From Streptomyces sp. NBC_01478 (GTDB lineage Bacteria; Actinomycetota; Actinomycetes; Streptomycetales; Streptomycetaceae): a DNA stretch of 64,000 nucleotides. Made by a program: the position numbers and the translations under genes. Within the stretch, counting starts at the first letter, position 1; the number at the start of each line of letters is the position of its first letter. This document shows positions 49,135 to 59,141 of the stretch, piece after piece. The notes under the pieces are model-generated. The model worked only from the letters and a program-made list of their open reading frames with translations. It was not told the origin of the DNA and ran no database searches. The DNA is taken from assembly GCF_036227225.1 (NCBI RefSeq), contig NZ_CP109444.1:7359501-7423500 (forward strand), written 5' to 3'.

Positions 49135-50295
49135 GTGGAGCCACTGAGGGACGACGATCCGAGGGCGATCGGGGGCTTCACGCTCGTGTGCCGGATCGGG
49201 TCCGGCGGTATGGGCCAGGTGTTTCTCGGTGAATCCGCAGCGGGGCATCAGGCTGCTGTGAAGGTCATCAAGCCTTCCGTTCTCGATGAGGACTCCCGTG
49301 CCCGCTTCGTGTCCGAGGTGGACAGCCTGCGCACCGTGTACGGCCCGTTCGTCGCGGCCTTCGTGGGGGCTGACGCGGACGCCGAACAGCCGTGGCTCGC
49401 GGTGGAGTACGTCCCCGGTCCGGATTTGCGCACCCTCGTCGCCGGGCAGGGTCCGCTCCAACTCGCCGAGACGGCCAGCCTCGGGGCGCTGCTGGCGGAG
49501 GGTCTCGGCACGGTGCATGACGCGGGTCTGCTCCACCGTGACCTGAAGCCGCAGAACATCCTGCTGTCCCCGTACGGACCCAAGATGATCGACTTCGGTC
49601 TCGCCGTGCTCGCGGAGCGTCGCACCACCCTGACGGCGACCGGTTTCGTCGTTGGCAGTGTGCTGTGCATGCCACCTGAGCAGGCCCGGGGCGAGCCGCG
49701 GTTGGACCGGTCGGCCGACGTATACGCGCTGGGCGCGGTGCTGCTGTTCGCCGCGACCGGTCACTACCCCTACGAGGGGCCGACCTGGCAGGCCGTCGCG
49801 CTGCGGATCGAAGACCCGACGACCCCTCCTGACCTGACGGCCCTCCCACCGGAGCTGGGCCCTCTGATCACGGACATGCTCGCGCCGGACCCCGGTTCCC
49901 GGCCGGCTCTGGCCGAGGTCACCAAGCGGCTGGTGCGGATCATCCACGACCTGGGACTGACCGCCCTCCAGGCCAAGCGCCGCCTCACCGAGCTGGCCCC
50001 CGAAATCATCGTCCCGCAGCTCCCGGCATCGGCGCTCGGGCCCGAGCCTGTAGCCGATGTGCTCACCTACACACCCGCCATCGTCGACCCGGCGGCAGAG
50101 GAGCGGGACGACGAACCGGGCGCGGAATCCGGAGACGTCCCCATGACCCTCCCCCTCGCCTTCACGCCGGACATCGTTCCCGCACCGGACGGGAGCCCGT
50201 CCCGAAGCCGTGGGAGCACTGGCGTCCGACTCTCGACCCCCCTCCAGATCGCTGAGCGGATCCGCGCAGGGTACGCGCGGGAGGCGCGTTTCTGA
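49135..50295 (+). CDS. Hanks-type serine/threonine protein kinase
   Basis: The 386-aa kinase has all catalytic motifs: RIGSGGMGQVFLGES (Gly loop, about residue 20), AAVKVIKPSVLD (Lys), LLHRDLKPQNILL (about 132-144), KMIDFGLAVL and CMPPEQARGE. The domain ends near residue 285. A C-terminal Pro-rich region follows with no membrane segment or PASTA repeats, so the enzyme is cytoplasmic. It is divergent from the AbiJ-like gene (140 bp between starts) and 129 bp before the helicase gene, and may phosphorylate a component of that system. Start GTG at 49135 gives VEPLRDDDPRAIGGF. Confidence 0.9.
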   Translation: MEPLRDDDPRAIGGFTLVCRIGSGGMGQVFLGESAAGHQAAVKVIKPSVLDEDSRARFVSEVDSLRTVYGPFVAAFVGADADAEQPWLAVEYVPGPDLRTLVAGQGPLQLAETASLGALLAEGLGTVHDAGLLHRDLKPQNILLSPYGPKMIDFGLAVLAERRTTLTATGFVVGSVLCMPPEQARGEPRLDRSADVYALGAVLLFAATGHYPYEGPTWQAVALRIEDPTTPPDLTALPPELGPLITDMLAPDPGSRPALAEVTKRLVRIIHDLGLTALQAKRRLTELAPEIIVPQLPASALGPEPVADVLTYTPAIVDPAAEERDDEPGAESGDVPMTLPLAFTPDIVPAPDGSPSRSRGSTGVRLSTPLQIAERIRAGYAREARF

Positions 50296-50424
50296 GCCGC
50301 GCCGGTTCGCGTAGACGATGCCAGTACGAGCCCTTCCTCCACCGTGACAGACTTGCGGTCGCCGGACTGCTGGACGGCAGGACCAGGCGATCGCAGGTGG
50401 AACGGGAAGGCGAAGGGGCCGCGG

Positions 50425-53397
50425 GTGACCGACCAGGGGGCGACACAGGACGGGACCCGGTTCCCGCCGGGAGCGCAGATCCTCGTACGGGACGAGGAGT
50501 GGCTGGTCCGCAACACCATCACGACCGAGCGTGACGGTGAGCGGATCGAAGCGGTCGGTGTGTCCGAGTTCGTCCGGGACGAGGAAGCCGTCTTCTTCAG
50601 CGGGATCGACACGGTCGAACTGCTCGACCCCGAGAAGACCCGCCTGGTCCCCGACACCTCCTCGTACTTCCGGCGCAGCCGCCTCTTCCTCGAAGCCGTT
50701 CTGCGCAAGACGCCGCTGCCGCAGTCGGAGCGGGGGCTCGCCCTCGCGGACCGCTTCCTGCTCGACCCGCTCGTCTACCAGCAGCGCCCGGCCGAGCTCG
50801 CCCTGTCCATGCGCAACCTCCGCCCCAGGGTCCTGATCGCCGACGTCGTGGGCCTTGGCAAGACGCTGGAGATCGGCCTGACCCTCGCAGAACTCATCCG
50901 CCGCGGCCGGGGCGAGCGCATCCTGGTCGTGACCCCCCAGAGCATCCTGGAACAGTTCCAGCACGAACTGTGGACCCGTTTCTCGATCCCGCTCGTGCGG
51001 CTCGACTCGCTCGGCATCCAGCGCGTCCAGCGCGAGCTTCCGGCGGGCCGGAACCCGTTCACTCATTACAAGCGCGTGATCATCTCCGTGGACACGCTCA
51101 AGAACATCGGCCAGTACCGGCACCACCTGGAACGCATCCGTTGGGACGCCGTCGTCATCGACGAGTCCCACAACCTGATCAACCCGGGCAGCCAGCGCCG
51201 TGCCCTCGCCGAGACGCTCGCCCCGCGCACCGATGCCCTGCTGCTCGCCAGTGCGACCCCGCACAACGGCGACAAGCGATCCTTCGCCGACCTGATCTCC
51301 CTGCTCGACCCGGCCGCCATCGCCGACCGCGACCACTACGACCCAGAGGCGGACCTAGGTCACCTCTACATCCGGCGCACCAAGATCAGCCCCGAGGTGC
51401 GCGACGAGATGGGCACCGAGTGGCCCGACCGAGGCCCGACCGTCTCCCTCCACTGCGCCGCGACCGAGGCGGAGGAGCGGATCTTCACCGAACTGACCGA
51501 GCACTGGCTGCCCGCCCCGCCGGCGAGCACGGAGTTCGGCACAGCCGACGAGGACCGCACCTCGGTCGCCACAGAGCAGCTCTTCGCCTACCAGTTGCTG
51601 AAGACGTTCCTGTCCTCCCACGTCGCTCTCGGCGAGACGGTCGAGAGGCGCGTCGCCTCACTCGCCGACCGTGTCCGCAAGGCCGGGGAGAAGGGGCTGC
51701 GGCCCGACCCGGCCATCGGTCCCGAGCAGGCGGCCCTGGCCCGGCTGCGGGAGATCATCACCGGTATGGGCGACGGCACCGCTCCCAGTGACTCCGCCAA
51801 ACTCGACGCGCTCGTGGGGCAGTTGAAGGAGATCGGTGTCGGTCCGCGGTCCACCACCCGGGCGGTGGTCTTCTCCGAGCGCGTCCGCACCCTCACCTGG
51901 CTCGCCCAGGTCGTCCCCGCCCGACTCGGCTTCCCGGTCGCGGCCGACGGCACGGCCAAGGCCGTGGCCGTGATGCACGGCGGCCTCAGCGACGACGAAC
52001 AGGGCGACGTCCTGGAGACGTTCGGCCTCGCCGACACCCCGGTCCGGCTGCTGTTCACCGGTGACGTCGCCTCCGAGGGCGTCAACCTGCATCGCCAGTG
52101 CCACCACCTGATCCACTACGACATCCCGTGGTCGCTGATCCGCATCGAGCAGCGCAACGGCCGTATCGACCGGTACGGGCAGAAGTACGAGCCCCGGTTC
52201 AGTGCGATCGTCCTCACCTCGGCCGTCCCCGGCGCCAAAGACGACCGCACGGTCGCGGAGAAGCTGCTCCGCCGTGAGGAGGAGGCGCACAAACTGGACG
52301 GCACCGCCGAGGCCGTGTCCGGTTTCTACCGGGCCGAGGAGGAGGAACGCCGGCTCATCAGGGAACTGGTCAGGGGAGGCACCGTCGAGGACTTCCTGGA
52401 GCCCGACCCGGCCGCCGACACCGCCCTCGCCGAGCTGTTCGGCCAGGTCGACACCGTCACCGAGCAGGAACTGCCCGTACGCGCCGAACAGATCTCCCTC
52501 TTCGAGGGGGACACGGCCGCCTTCGTCTCCACCGCCCTCGAAGAGGTCTACGAGGAGCGCGCCGAGGATCTCGTCGGTCTGTCGTCCGGCGCCGACGCCA
52601 GGGGCGGCGCGTACTTCTCGCTGTCCCCGGCCATGGCCCCCGACCTGCTGCACCGCCTCAAGGCCCTGCCGCCGTCCTACCTGAAGGAACAGCGGGTCGC
52701 CGAGCGGATGCTGGTCACCTTCGACCGCGCCCTCGCGCAGCGCAAGCTCACCGAGGCCAGGGACAGCAGCACCACCATGTGGCCAGAGGTCTCCTTCCTC
52801 ACCGACATCCACCCGGTGGTGGAGTGGCTCACGGACAAGGTCCTCGTCGAGTTCGGCCGGCAGGAGGCCCCGGTCATCACCACCCCGCACGTCGCCGGCC
52901 CGGTGTTCCTCGTCCAGGGCATCCACTCCAACGCCCTGGGCCGTCCCACCGTGGTGCGCTGGATGGCCGTGACCGGCCTGGGCACCGAAGGCACGCCCGA
53001 GGTGCGCCCCATGGCGGACGCGCTGCGCGACGCGAAGGTCGGCCCGAGGCTCGCCCGTACCGGCGGGCCGGCCGACCCGGACCGTCTTCAGGCCCTCGTC
53101 CCGGCCGCCGTCGCCGCCGCCCGCGCCCACCTGGACGCCGGGCGGGCCGAGTGGGAGGAGACGATCAGCGAACCTCTCGCCACTTACCGCGCACACGTCG
53201 CCCAGTGGCGCACCGACTCCCTGCTGCCCGGCCTCTCGGGCCGCCGTGAACGCCTTGTCGAGGGGACCGCCGACGAACTGGCCCGGCTGCTGGACCAGTT
53301 GCACACCACCGGCCGCCCCCTGCTGCGCGTCCTGGCCGTCCTCGACCGCCCCGGCACCCCGACCGCCCCCGAAGCCCAGGCGGAGAACCGAGCATGA
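50425..53397 (+). CDS. SNF2-type superfamily 2 helicase (DrmD-like)
   Basis: The protein of about 990 aa has SF2/SNF2 motifs in order: Q-like region, Walker A IADVVGLGKTLEIGL (about residue 142), DESH in VVIDESHNLINPGS (about 246), SATPHN (about 275), a C-terminal RecA domain ending DIPWSLIRIEQRNGRIDRYG (motif VI, about 575), then about 400 further residues. The overall layout resembles the SNF2 helicase DrmD of class 1 DISARM, and the next gene resembles DrmMI; the assignment is by recognition only. The start is uncertain: GTG at 50425 (VTDQGATQDG) has GAAGGGGC upstream, GTG at 50344 is also in frame. Its stop overlaps the methylase start by 4 bp. Confidence 0.85.
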   Translation: MTDQGATQDGTRFPPGAQILVRDEEWLVRNTITTERDGERIEAVGVSEFVRDEEAVFFSGIDTVELLDPEKTRLVPDTSSYFRRSRLFLEAVLRKTPLPQSERGLALADRFLLDPLVYQQRPAELALSMRNLRPRVLIADVVGLGKTLEIGLTLAELIRRGRGERILVVTPQSILEQFQHELWTRFSIPLVRLDSLGIQRVQRELPAGRNPFTHYKRVIISVDTLKNIGQYRHHLERIRWDAVVIDESHNLINPGSQRRALAETLAPRTDALLLASATPHNGDKRSFADLISLLDPAAIADRDHYDPEADLGHLYIRRTKISPEVRDEMGTEWPDRGPTVSLHCAATEAEERIFTELTEHWLPAPPASTEFGTADEDRTSVATEQLFAYQLLKTFLSSHVALGETVERRVASLADRVRKAGEKGLRPDPAIGPEQAALARLREIITGMGDGTAPSDSAKLDALVGQLKEIGVGPRSTTRAVVFSERVRTLTWLAQVVPARLGFPVAADGTAKAVAVMHGGLSDDEQGDVLETFGLADTPVRLLFTGDVASEGVNLHRQCHHLIHYDIPWSLIRIEQRNGRIDRYGQKYEPRFSAIVLTSAVPGAKDDRTVAEKLLRREEEAHKLDGTAEAVSGFYRAEEEERRLIRELVRGGTVEDFLEPDPAADTALAELFGQVDTVTEQELPVRAEQISLFEGDTAAFVSTALEEVYEERAEDLVGLSSGADARGGAYFSLSPAMAPDLLHRLKALPPSYLKEQRVAERMLVTFDRALAQRKLTEARDSSTTMWPEVSFLTDIHPVVEWLTDKVLVEFGRQEAPVITTPHVAGPVFLVQGIHSNALGRPTVVRWMAVTGLGTEGTPEVRPMADALRDAKVGPRLARTGGPADPDRLQALVPAAVAAARAHLDAGRAEWEETISEPLATYRAHVAQWRTDSLLPGLSGRRERLVEGTADELARLLDQLHTTGRPLLRVLAVLDRPGTPTAPEAQAENRA

Positions 53398-56300
53398 CGT
53401 ACGACTCCCTCGTCAACCACGGCGACTACCTCTCGGCCCACTACCTCGCTGAGGTCCTCCCCAAGGACCTCAAGGCCAAGGACGGCCTCCTCACCCGCTG
53501 GGCCGCCTTCGAGGAGGAGGAACGCCGCCGCCACGCCGACGCCGTCGCCGAGGCGAAACGCCAGGGCCTCGACCCTGCCGCAGTCCCCCCGCGCGCCCGC
53601 ACGCCCCGCGAGACGCTGCGCGCCCTGCACGGCCCCTACTTCGCGGGCCGCGCCGCCCTCGCCCAGGACGCGGAAGCCCTCGCCGAACCCGACGCGCCCG
53701 TCCCCGCGGGCTGGCGGAAACGCGTCACCGAACTGCACCTGGACACCCTGCGGGCCCTCGGCTACACCACTGCCCACGAGCAGACCGTCACCGTCCACCG
53801 CTCCGACCACGAGTACACCCTCCAGGTCGTCAGCGCCGAACCCGGCCTGTACGCCGTCTCCTGCGGTTGGACCACCGAACCCGACGCCGCCCTCGACCCG
53901 GACGGCGCCGGCCGACTCCTGCACCCCGTGAAGCTGGAGGCGTCGCTGGAGATCGAGGACGCCAAGGCCCTCACCGACTTCCTCTTCGCCTGCGACACCC
54001 CGCCGCGCTACGTCCTCCTCCTCGTCGGCGGCGTCATCGTTCTCGCCGACCGCCTCGCCTGGCCCGAGGGCCGATACCTGGCCGCCGACCTCGACGCAGC
54101 CCTCAACCGCCGCGACGACCGCCACGGCGGCGAACTCGACACCCTGGCCGCCCTGTTCGGCGCCGACTCGCTGCGCGCGCCCGCCGAGGGCGGCACCGCA
54201 CCGCTCGCCGCGTTCGTCGACAACTCCGGCAAGCACGCCGTCGGCGTCTCCACCGAACTGCGCGAGGGTCTGCGCCTGAGCGTCGAGTGGATCGCCAACG
54301 AGGTCCTGGCCCGGCTGCGCGAACCGGAGAACGGCGTCACCCCGGCCGACCTCGACGACCCGGCCCGCCTCGCCAAGGAACTCAGCCGCGAGTCCCTGCG
54401 CTACCTCTACCGCATCCTGTTCCTCCTCTACGCCGAGGCCAGCCCTGCCCTAGGCATCCTGCCCTCCGACTACCCCGAGTACGAGCAGGGCTACGGCCTC
54501 CAGCGCCTCGGCGACCTCGTCCTGCGCGACCTCGTCGGCGAGCGCTCCCGGCGTGGCTACCACCTCTACGAGTCGCTGAACCTGCTCTTCGACAAGGTCG
54601 AGAACGGCCACCGCCGCTACGGCACCGAGCCGGAGGACCTGAAGGCCGAGGCCGCCGCCCGAGAGGCCGCCGATGCGGAGCACGAGGCGGACCGGCTGCT
54701 CGCCGCCGGCTCACTCACCCGCGCCGAGCACACCGAACGCGTCCGTGAGGCCGACCGCGTACGCCGTGCCGCCGCCCGCAGCACCAGCGCGGGCCTGCGC
54801 TTCGAGGCCCTGCGCTCCGAACTGTTCACCAGGGACGCCGTCCGCCTCATCGGCGACGACCGGATCGAGAACCCCGCGTACCGGGGCGGCGAGGGCGAGA
54901 CGCGCCGCCCGTTCCTGGACACCCGGCTGCGCAACGAGACCCTGCACAAGGTGCTGCGCCGCCTGATGCTCACCCAGGGCCGGGGCAGGGAGCGCGGCGG
55001 CTTCATCTCGTACGCCCAGCTCGGCATCAACCAGCTCGGCGCGGTGTACGAGGGCCTGATGTCCTACACCGGTTCCATCGCCGAGAAGAAGCTGTACGAG
55101 GTCGCGAAGGGCGGCGACCCCTCCGGCGGCAGCTGGACGATCCCCGCCGACCGCGTCCAGGACTACGACGACAGGTTCTTCGTCCAGCGGACGGACCCGG
55201 AGACAGGCCGCCTGGAGCGGGTCGTCCACGACGAGGGCACGTTCGTCTACCGCCTGGCCGGCCGCGACCGCCAGACCTCCGCCTCCTACTACACCCCGAA
55301 GTCCCTCACCGAGGTCACCGTCGAGCTCGCCCTGAAGCACCGGCTCGACCAGCGCGGCACCGTCACCGGGGCCCGCGAACTCCTCGACTGGAAGATCTGC
55401 GAACCCGCCCTCGGCTCGGGCGCGTTCCTCAACGAGGCCATCGACCAGGTGGCCGCCGAGTACCTGAGACGGCGTGAACACGAGCTGGGCCGCCGCGTGG
55501 ACCCCGAGCTGCGGCAGATCGAACTCCAGAAGGCCAAGGCGTACATCGCCCTGCACAACGCCTACGGGGTCGACCTCAACGCCACGGCGGTGGAGCTCGC
55601 GGAGGTCTCCCTCTGGCTCAACTCCATGCACCCGGGCATGCGCGCGCCCTGGTTCGGCCTGCACCTGCGGCGCGGCAACTCCCTCATCGGCGCGAGCCGG
55701 AAGGTGTACAGGTCCGACGCCCTGACGGGCGGTGGGTGGCTGGCGAAGAAGAGCACGCTCCCGCCGACCGACCTGCCCTTCCGCGACGGCCCGCTGCCCG
55801 AGGGTGCGGTCCATCAGTTCTTGCTGCCCGCCATCGGCTGGGGCGCGGTCGCGGGCGAGCCGGAGGCGAAGAGACTCGCCGAGGACGAGGCCAGGGCGCT
55901 CGGCGCGTGGCGCAAGGGAGTTCAGAGGGCTCCGAAGGCACCGAAGCCGTTCCAGGAACGCGGCGAGGAGACCACCGAGGCACGGCAGAAACGCTACGAC
56001 CGGTGGCTCAAGGCCGCCGACAAGACCGAACTGGGCCGGTTGCAGGGCGTGGCCCGGCGCGCCGAGTTCCTGTGGTCGCTCGTCGCGACCCGGCTGGAAC
56101 TCTCCGAGCGGGCCGTCGCCCGCCGCGTCGACGTCTGGGGCGCCGACTGGCTGGAGCAGTCCTCGGAGGCAGAGGACAAACAGAAGGTCCTCGACGACCT
56201 GACCCGGCACGGCACCCCCTACTGGCGGCTGAAGACCGTCATGGACGCGTGGTGCGCCCTGTGGTTCTGGCCGCTGGACAAGGTCGCCGAACTCGACGGC

Positions 56301-58898
56301 ACGGACCCGGTGTACGAGACGGGTGGCGCCCTCGTCGACGAGTCGTCGGTGGCGGGCCTGCTGCGCGGGCCCCGGGTCGAGGCATCTGCAGCGTCGACCG
56401 GTTCGGCTCCCGGGGATCAGGTGTGGAGGGCGACCGGCCTGTTCGACGACCCGGACGGCGAGCAGGAGGAACTGGGCGCCGACACCGGGACCGGGCGAAG
56501 CGCGCCGGGCCGCAAGTCCGTCGCCCGGCCACCGGAGCGAAAGACCGTCCCGCTCCAGAGCCTCGGTGACTGGCTGGACTTCCTGGAGAGCGTCCTCGGC
56601 AAGGCCGACATGCCCGAGAACTCCCTCCTCTCGGGCATCGAGAACCTCAAGCCCGACGAGGCGCTGGAGCTACTGGCCGACGTCGAGGACCGCCTGGAGG
56701 GCTTCCTGGGCATGCGCCCGGCCCGGCTGCTGCCGTTCCGCTACCCGTGGCTGAACACGGTCGAGGACATCGCCGGCACCACGGAGAAGGATATAAAGGC
56801 CGAGGACGGCCACGGCTTCTTCCACTGGGAGCTGCACTTCGCCCATGTGTTCCGGGGGGCGGGGGGCGGGTTCGACCTTCAGGTGGGGAATCCGCCGTGG
56901 GTGCGGCCGGACTGGAACGAGAGCGTCGTACTGGCCGAGTTCGATCCGTGGTTCCAACTCTCCGAGAAGCAGCCGGTCGCAGTGCAGAGGCAGCGCAAAA
57001 GCGCGCTTCTGACGCACGTTGCCCGTCGCACGGTGTACCTGCGTGAATTGACCGCGACGACGGGCACGGCCGAGATCCTGGGCAGTGCTGTGACGTACCC
57101 GCTGATCTCCGGAACGCGCCCTGACCTGTACCGAGCGTTCATGTGCCGTACCTGGGAACATCTGGGCCAGAGCGGCACCATCGGCCTGGTCCACCCCGAC
57201 TCCCACTTCAGTGGGGACAAGGAAGGACGGCTGCGGGAGGCCGCGTACACCAGGCTGCGCGTCCACGGCGACTTCGTGAACGCGGGCAACCGCTTCTTTC
57301 CGCCGCCCGTCGGTCGGTCCAGCCACTTCGGCGTGCACATCTACGGGCAGGCGGGTGAGATCGGTTTCGACCATCTGTCCTGGCTCTTCTCGGTGGATGC
57401 CCTGCGCCTGTCGGCGGACGACGACGGTACGGCTCCCGACCCCGGGGTCCGCTACGGAGCCAGCTGGGACGAACGCCCGCACCGCAAGCGGATCGTCCGA
57501 GTTGATGAAACAACGCTTGCCCAGTGGAAGAAGCTGTCCGGCGATGAGACACAGCCGACACGTCAGGCGCGTCTGCTGTCGCCGGTGAGTACGGCTGAGG
57601 CTGATGCCATCACGGCACTGGCGGCCTATCCGGTGCGGTTGGCCGAATGGGATCCGCAGATCACCAGCGGTTACAACGAGAAGACCGCCAAGGACGACGA
57701 CCTCATCGGCTACAACACGCCCGACGACTCAGGCGCGGTCCGACGACCCGCCACCTGGTCCGACGTGATCCTCAAGGGCCCGCAGATCGGCCTGGCCAAC
57801 CCCATGTTCAAGCAGCCGAGCCAGGGCGGCGGCGAGGTCCTGGGCCTCAACCCGCTGACGCTGGCCGACGATGCCGTGCCCGAGTCCGACTACGTGTATG
57901 TCGCGAAGCCCGAGGTGTACCGGGCCGCGCAGGACGTGTGGAGCGACGGGAGGACTCTAGAGCAGCTCAAAGCGTCCGAGCGTGAGGTGACTCGGGCGCG
58001 GAGGGCTGCGGCGGGGCGGTTCGGAGTGGAGCTGGCCGAAGTTACCGAGGAGCAGGTGGAGGGGCAGCTGCTGGGGCGGTTGCGGAGGCCGTATACGGAG
58101 TTCTATCGGGTGGCGTGGCGGGAAATGATCGCGCCCGACACGGAGCGCAGCCTTTACGCGGCCCTGGTGCCACCTGGTGCGGCACACGTTGACCTTGTGC
58201 ACAGCGCGACGCTCGGTAGCACTCGCCTGTCTGTCCTGACGGCTGGCTTCTGGAGCGGCCTGCCTGTTGACTACCTGCTCCGAACGACCGGTGTGGGCCA
58301 TCTGAAGAAGGCGCCTGCCCGTCGAATGCCAGCGCCCCAGGCGGAGCATCCTCTCGCTGCTGCCCTGCTCCTTCGCACACTCCGCCTCAACTGCCTCACC
58401 AGCGGCTACGCAGAGCTCTGGGAGGAGCTCTACGACCCCACCTGGCCGGCCTACGAACCATGGGCGTGCAACTGGCCGAACCTCCAGCCGCTGCACACCG
58501 TCGGCCCAGCATGGAATCGGGACACCCCGCTGCGAACCGAACGGGCGCGGCGTGCGGCCCTCGTGGAGATCGACGCGCTGGTTGCCGTCTGGCTAGGCGT
58601 GAGCGCCGACGCCCTCGTGGCCATGTACAAGTCCAGGTTCCCGATCATGCAGGACTTCGACTCCGTGACGTGGTTCGACGCCAACGAGCGCAAGATCGCG
58701 GGGAATCGCTACACCTACGGCTTCGGCCAGACCAAGGACCACTACGACCACCTCCTCGCCTACCAGAAGAAGGAGCGCCCCGATCCCCCCGAGGGCTACA
58801 CCGCCCCCTTCTACAAGGCCAACCGCGAGGAGGAAATGCGCGAGGCGCACGCCCACTTCACCGCGAGGCTCAACAAGACCCACGACAAGGGCAGGTGA
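53394..58898 (+). CDS. Eco57I-class N6-adenine DNA methyltransferase, giant (DrmMI-like)
   Basis: The 1834-aa protein has a long helical N-terminal region (about 1-620), including SLRYLYRILFLLYAEASPAL. Methylase motif X region is RQTSASYYTPKSLTEVTVEL (about 622), motif I ICEPALGSGAFLNEAIDQVA (about 667-686), AYGVDLNATAVELAEVSLWL, and the catalytic motif IV NPPW in LQVGNPPWVRPDW (about 1160). The rest is probably the target-recognition and C-terminal domains. No nuclease motif is evident. It is translationally coupled to the helicase gene. Third-position GC falls in parts of 56.9-58.4 kb, where target recognition is expected. Confidence 0.9.
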   Translation: MTYDSLVNHGDYLSAHYLAEVLPKDLKAKDGLLTRWAAFEEEERRRHADAVAEAKRQGLDPAAVPPRARTPRETLRALHGPYFAGRAALAQDAEALAEPDAPVPAGWRKRVTELHLDTLRALGYTTAHEQTVTVHRSDHEYTLQVVSAEPGLYAVSCGWTTEPDAALDPDGAGRLLHPVKLEASLEIEDAKALTDFLFACDTPPRYVLLLVGGVIVLADRLAWPEGRYLAADLDAALNRRDDRHGGELDTLAALFGADSLRAPAEGGTAPLAAFVDNSGKHAVGVSTELREGLRLSVEWIANEVLARLREPENGVTPADLDDPARLAKELSRESLRYLYRILFLLYAEASPALGILPSDYPEYEQGYGLQRLGDLVLRDLVGERSRRGYHLYESLNLLFDKVENGHRRYGTEPEDLKAEAAAREAADAEHEADRLLAAGSLTRAEHTERVREADRVRRAAARSTSAGLRFEALRSELFTRDAVRLIGDDRIENPAYRGGEGETRRPFLDTRLRNETLHKVLRRLMLTQGRGRERGGFISYAQLGINQLGAVYEGLMSYTGSIAEKKLYEVAKGGDPSGGSWTIPADRVQDYDDRFFVQRTDPETGRLERVVHDEGTFVYRLAGRDRQTSASYYTPKSLTEVTVELALKHRLDQRGTVTGARELLDWKICEPALGSGAFLNEAIDQVAAEYLRRREHELGRRVDPELRQIELQKAKAYIALHNAYGVDLNATAVELAEVSLWLNSMHPGMRAPWFGLHLRRGNSLIGASRKVYRSDALTGGGWLAKKSTLPPTDLPFRDGPLPEGAVHQFLLPAIGWGAVAGEPEAKRLAEDEARALGAWRKGVQRAPKAPKPFQERGEETTEARQKRYDRWLKAADKTELGRLQGVARRAEFLWSLVATRLELSERAVARRVDVWGADWLEQSSEAEDKQKVLDDLTRHGTPYWRLKTVMDAWCALWFWPLDKVAELDGTDPVYETGGALVDESSVAGLLRGPRVEASAASTGSAPGDQVWRATGLFDDPDGEQEELGADTGTGRSAPGRKSVARPPERKTVPLQSLGDWLDFLESVLGKADMPENSLLSGIENLKPDEALELLADVEDRLEGFLGMRPARLLPFRYPWLNTVEDIAGTTEKDIKAEDGHGFFHWELHFAHVFRGAGGGFDLQVGNPPWVRPDWNESVVLAEFDPWFQLSEKQPVAVQRQRKSALLTHVARRTVYLRELTATTGTAEILGSAVTYPLISGTRPDLYRAFMCRTWEHLGQSGTIGLVHPDSHFSGDKEGRLREAAYTRLRVHGDFVNAGNRFFPPPVGRSSHFGVHIYGQAGEIGFDHLSWLFSVDALRLSADDDGTAPDPGVRYGASWDERPHRKRIVRVDETTLAQWKKLSGDETQPTRQARLLSPVSTAEADAITALAAYPVRLAEWDPQITSGYNEKTAKDDDLIGYNTPDDSGAVRRPATWSDVILKGPQIGLANPMFKQPSQGGGEVLGLNPLTLADDAVPESDYVYVAKPEVYRAAQDVWSDGRTLEQLKASEREVTRARRAAAGRFGVELAEVTEEQVEGQLLGRLRRPYTEFYRVAWREMIAPDTERSLYAALVPPGAAHVDLVHSATLGSTRLSVLTAGFWSGLPVDYLLRTTGVGHLKKAPARRMPAPQAEHPLAAALLLRTLRLNCLTSGYAELWEELYDPTWPAYEPWACNWPNLQPLHTVGPAWNRDTPLRTERARRAALVEIDALVAVWLGVSADALVAMYKSRFPIMQDFDSVTWFDANERKIAGNRYTYGFGQTKDHYDHLLAYQKKERPDPPEGYTAPFYKANREEEMREAHAHFTARLNKTHDKGR

Positions 58899-58910
58899 GC
58901 GAACGACAAC

Positions 58911-58940
58911 GCCCCGTGCCGGACGCGTCCGGCACGGGGC
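58911..58940. terminator. Bidirectional terminator after the methylase gene
   Basis: GCCCCGTGCCGGA pairs with TCCGGCACGGGGC around CGCG, a perfect 13-bp stem, 12 bp after the methylase stop and 12 bp after the DUF397 stop on the other strand. Confidence 0.92.
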
Positions 58941-58952
58941 GGGGCGTGAAGG

Positions 58953-59141
58953 TCAGCTCTGAGCGGTGTAGTCGACGAAGCCGTTCCACGCGGTGGGGGA
59001 GAGGGCGAGTTCGGGGCTTCGCCGGTCCTTGGAGTCCCGCACGTGGATCGTCTGAGTGCCCCGCGCCACCTCGACGCAGGCGTCACCGTCGGAACCGCTG
59101 TGGCTGCTCTTGAACCAGGCCCGTTCGTCGATGCCGCTCAT
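58953..59141 (-). CDS. DUF397 protein
   Basis: The 62-aa protein has the DUF397 signature WFKSSHSGSDGDACVEVARG, then VRDSKDRRSPELALSPTAWN and an aromatic end FVDYTAQS. DUF397 genes in Streptomyces pair with XRE-DUF5753 regulators such as those acting with WhiJ-type developmental control. The ATG overlaps the stop of the XRE gene by 4 bp. Confidence 0.93.
   Translation of the reverse strand: MSGIDERAWFKSSHSGSDGDACVEVARGTQTIHVRDSKDRRSPELALSPTAWNGFVDYTAQS

Noticed and set aside
49135..58898. A BREX type 2 (Pgl) locus
   Set aside because: The kinase is too small for PglW, and no PglZ phosphatase or PglY/BrxC ATPase is present. The methylase sits with an SNF2 helicase instead.
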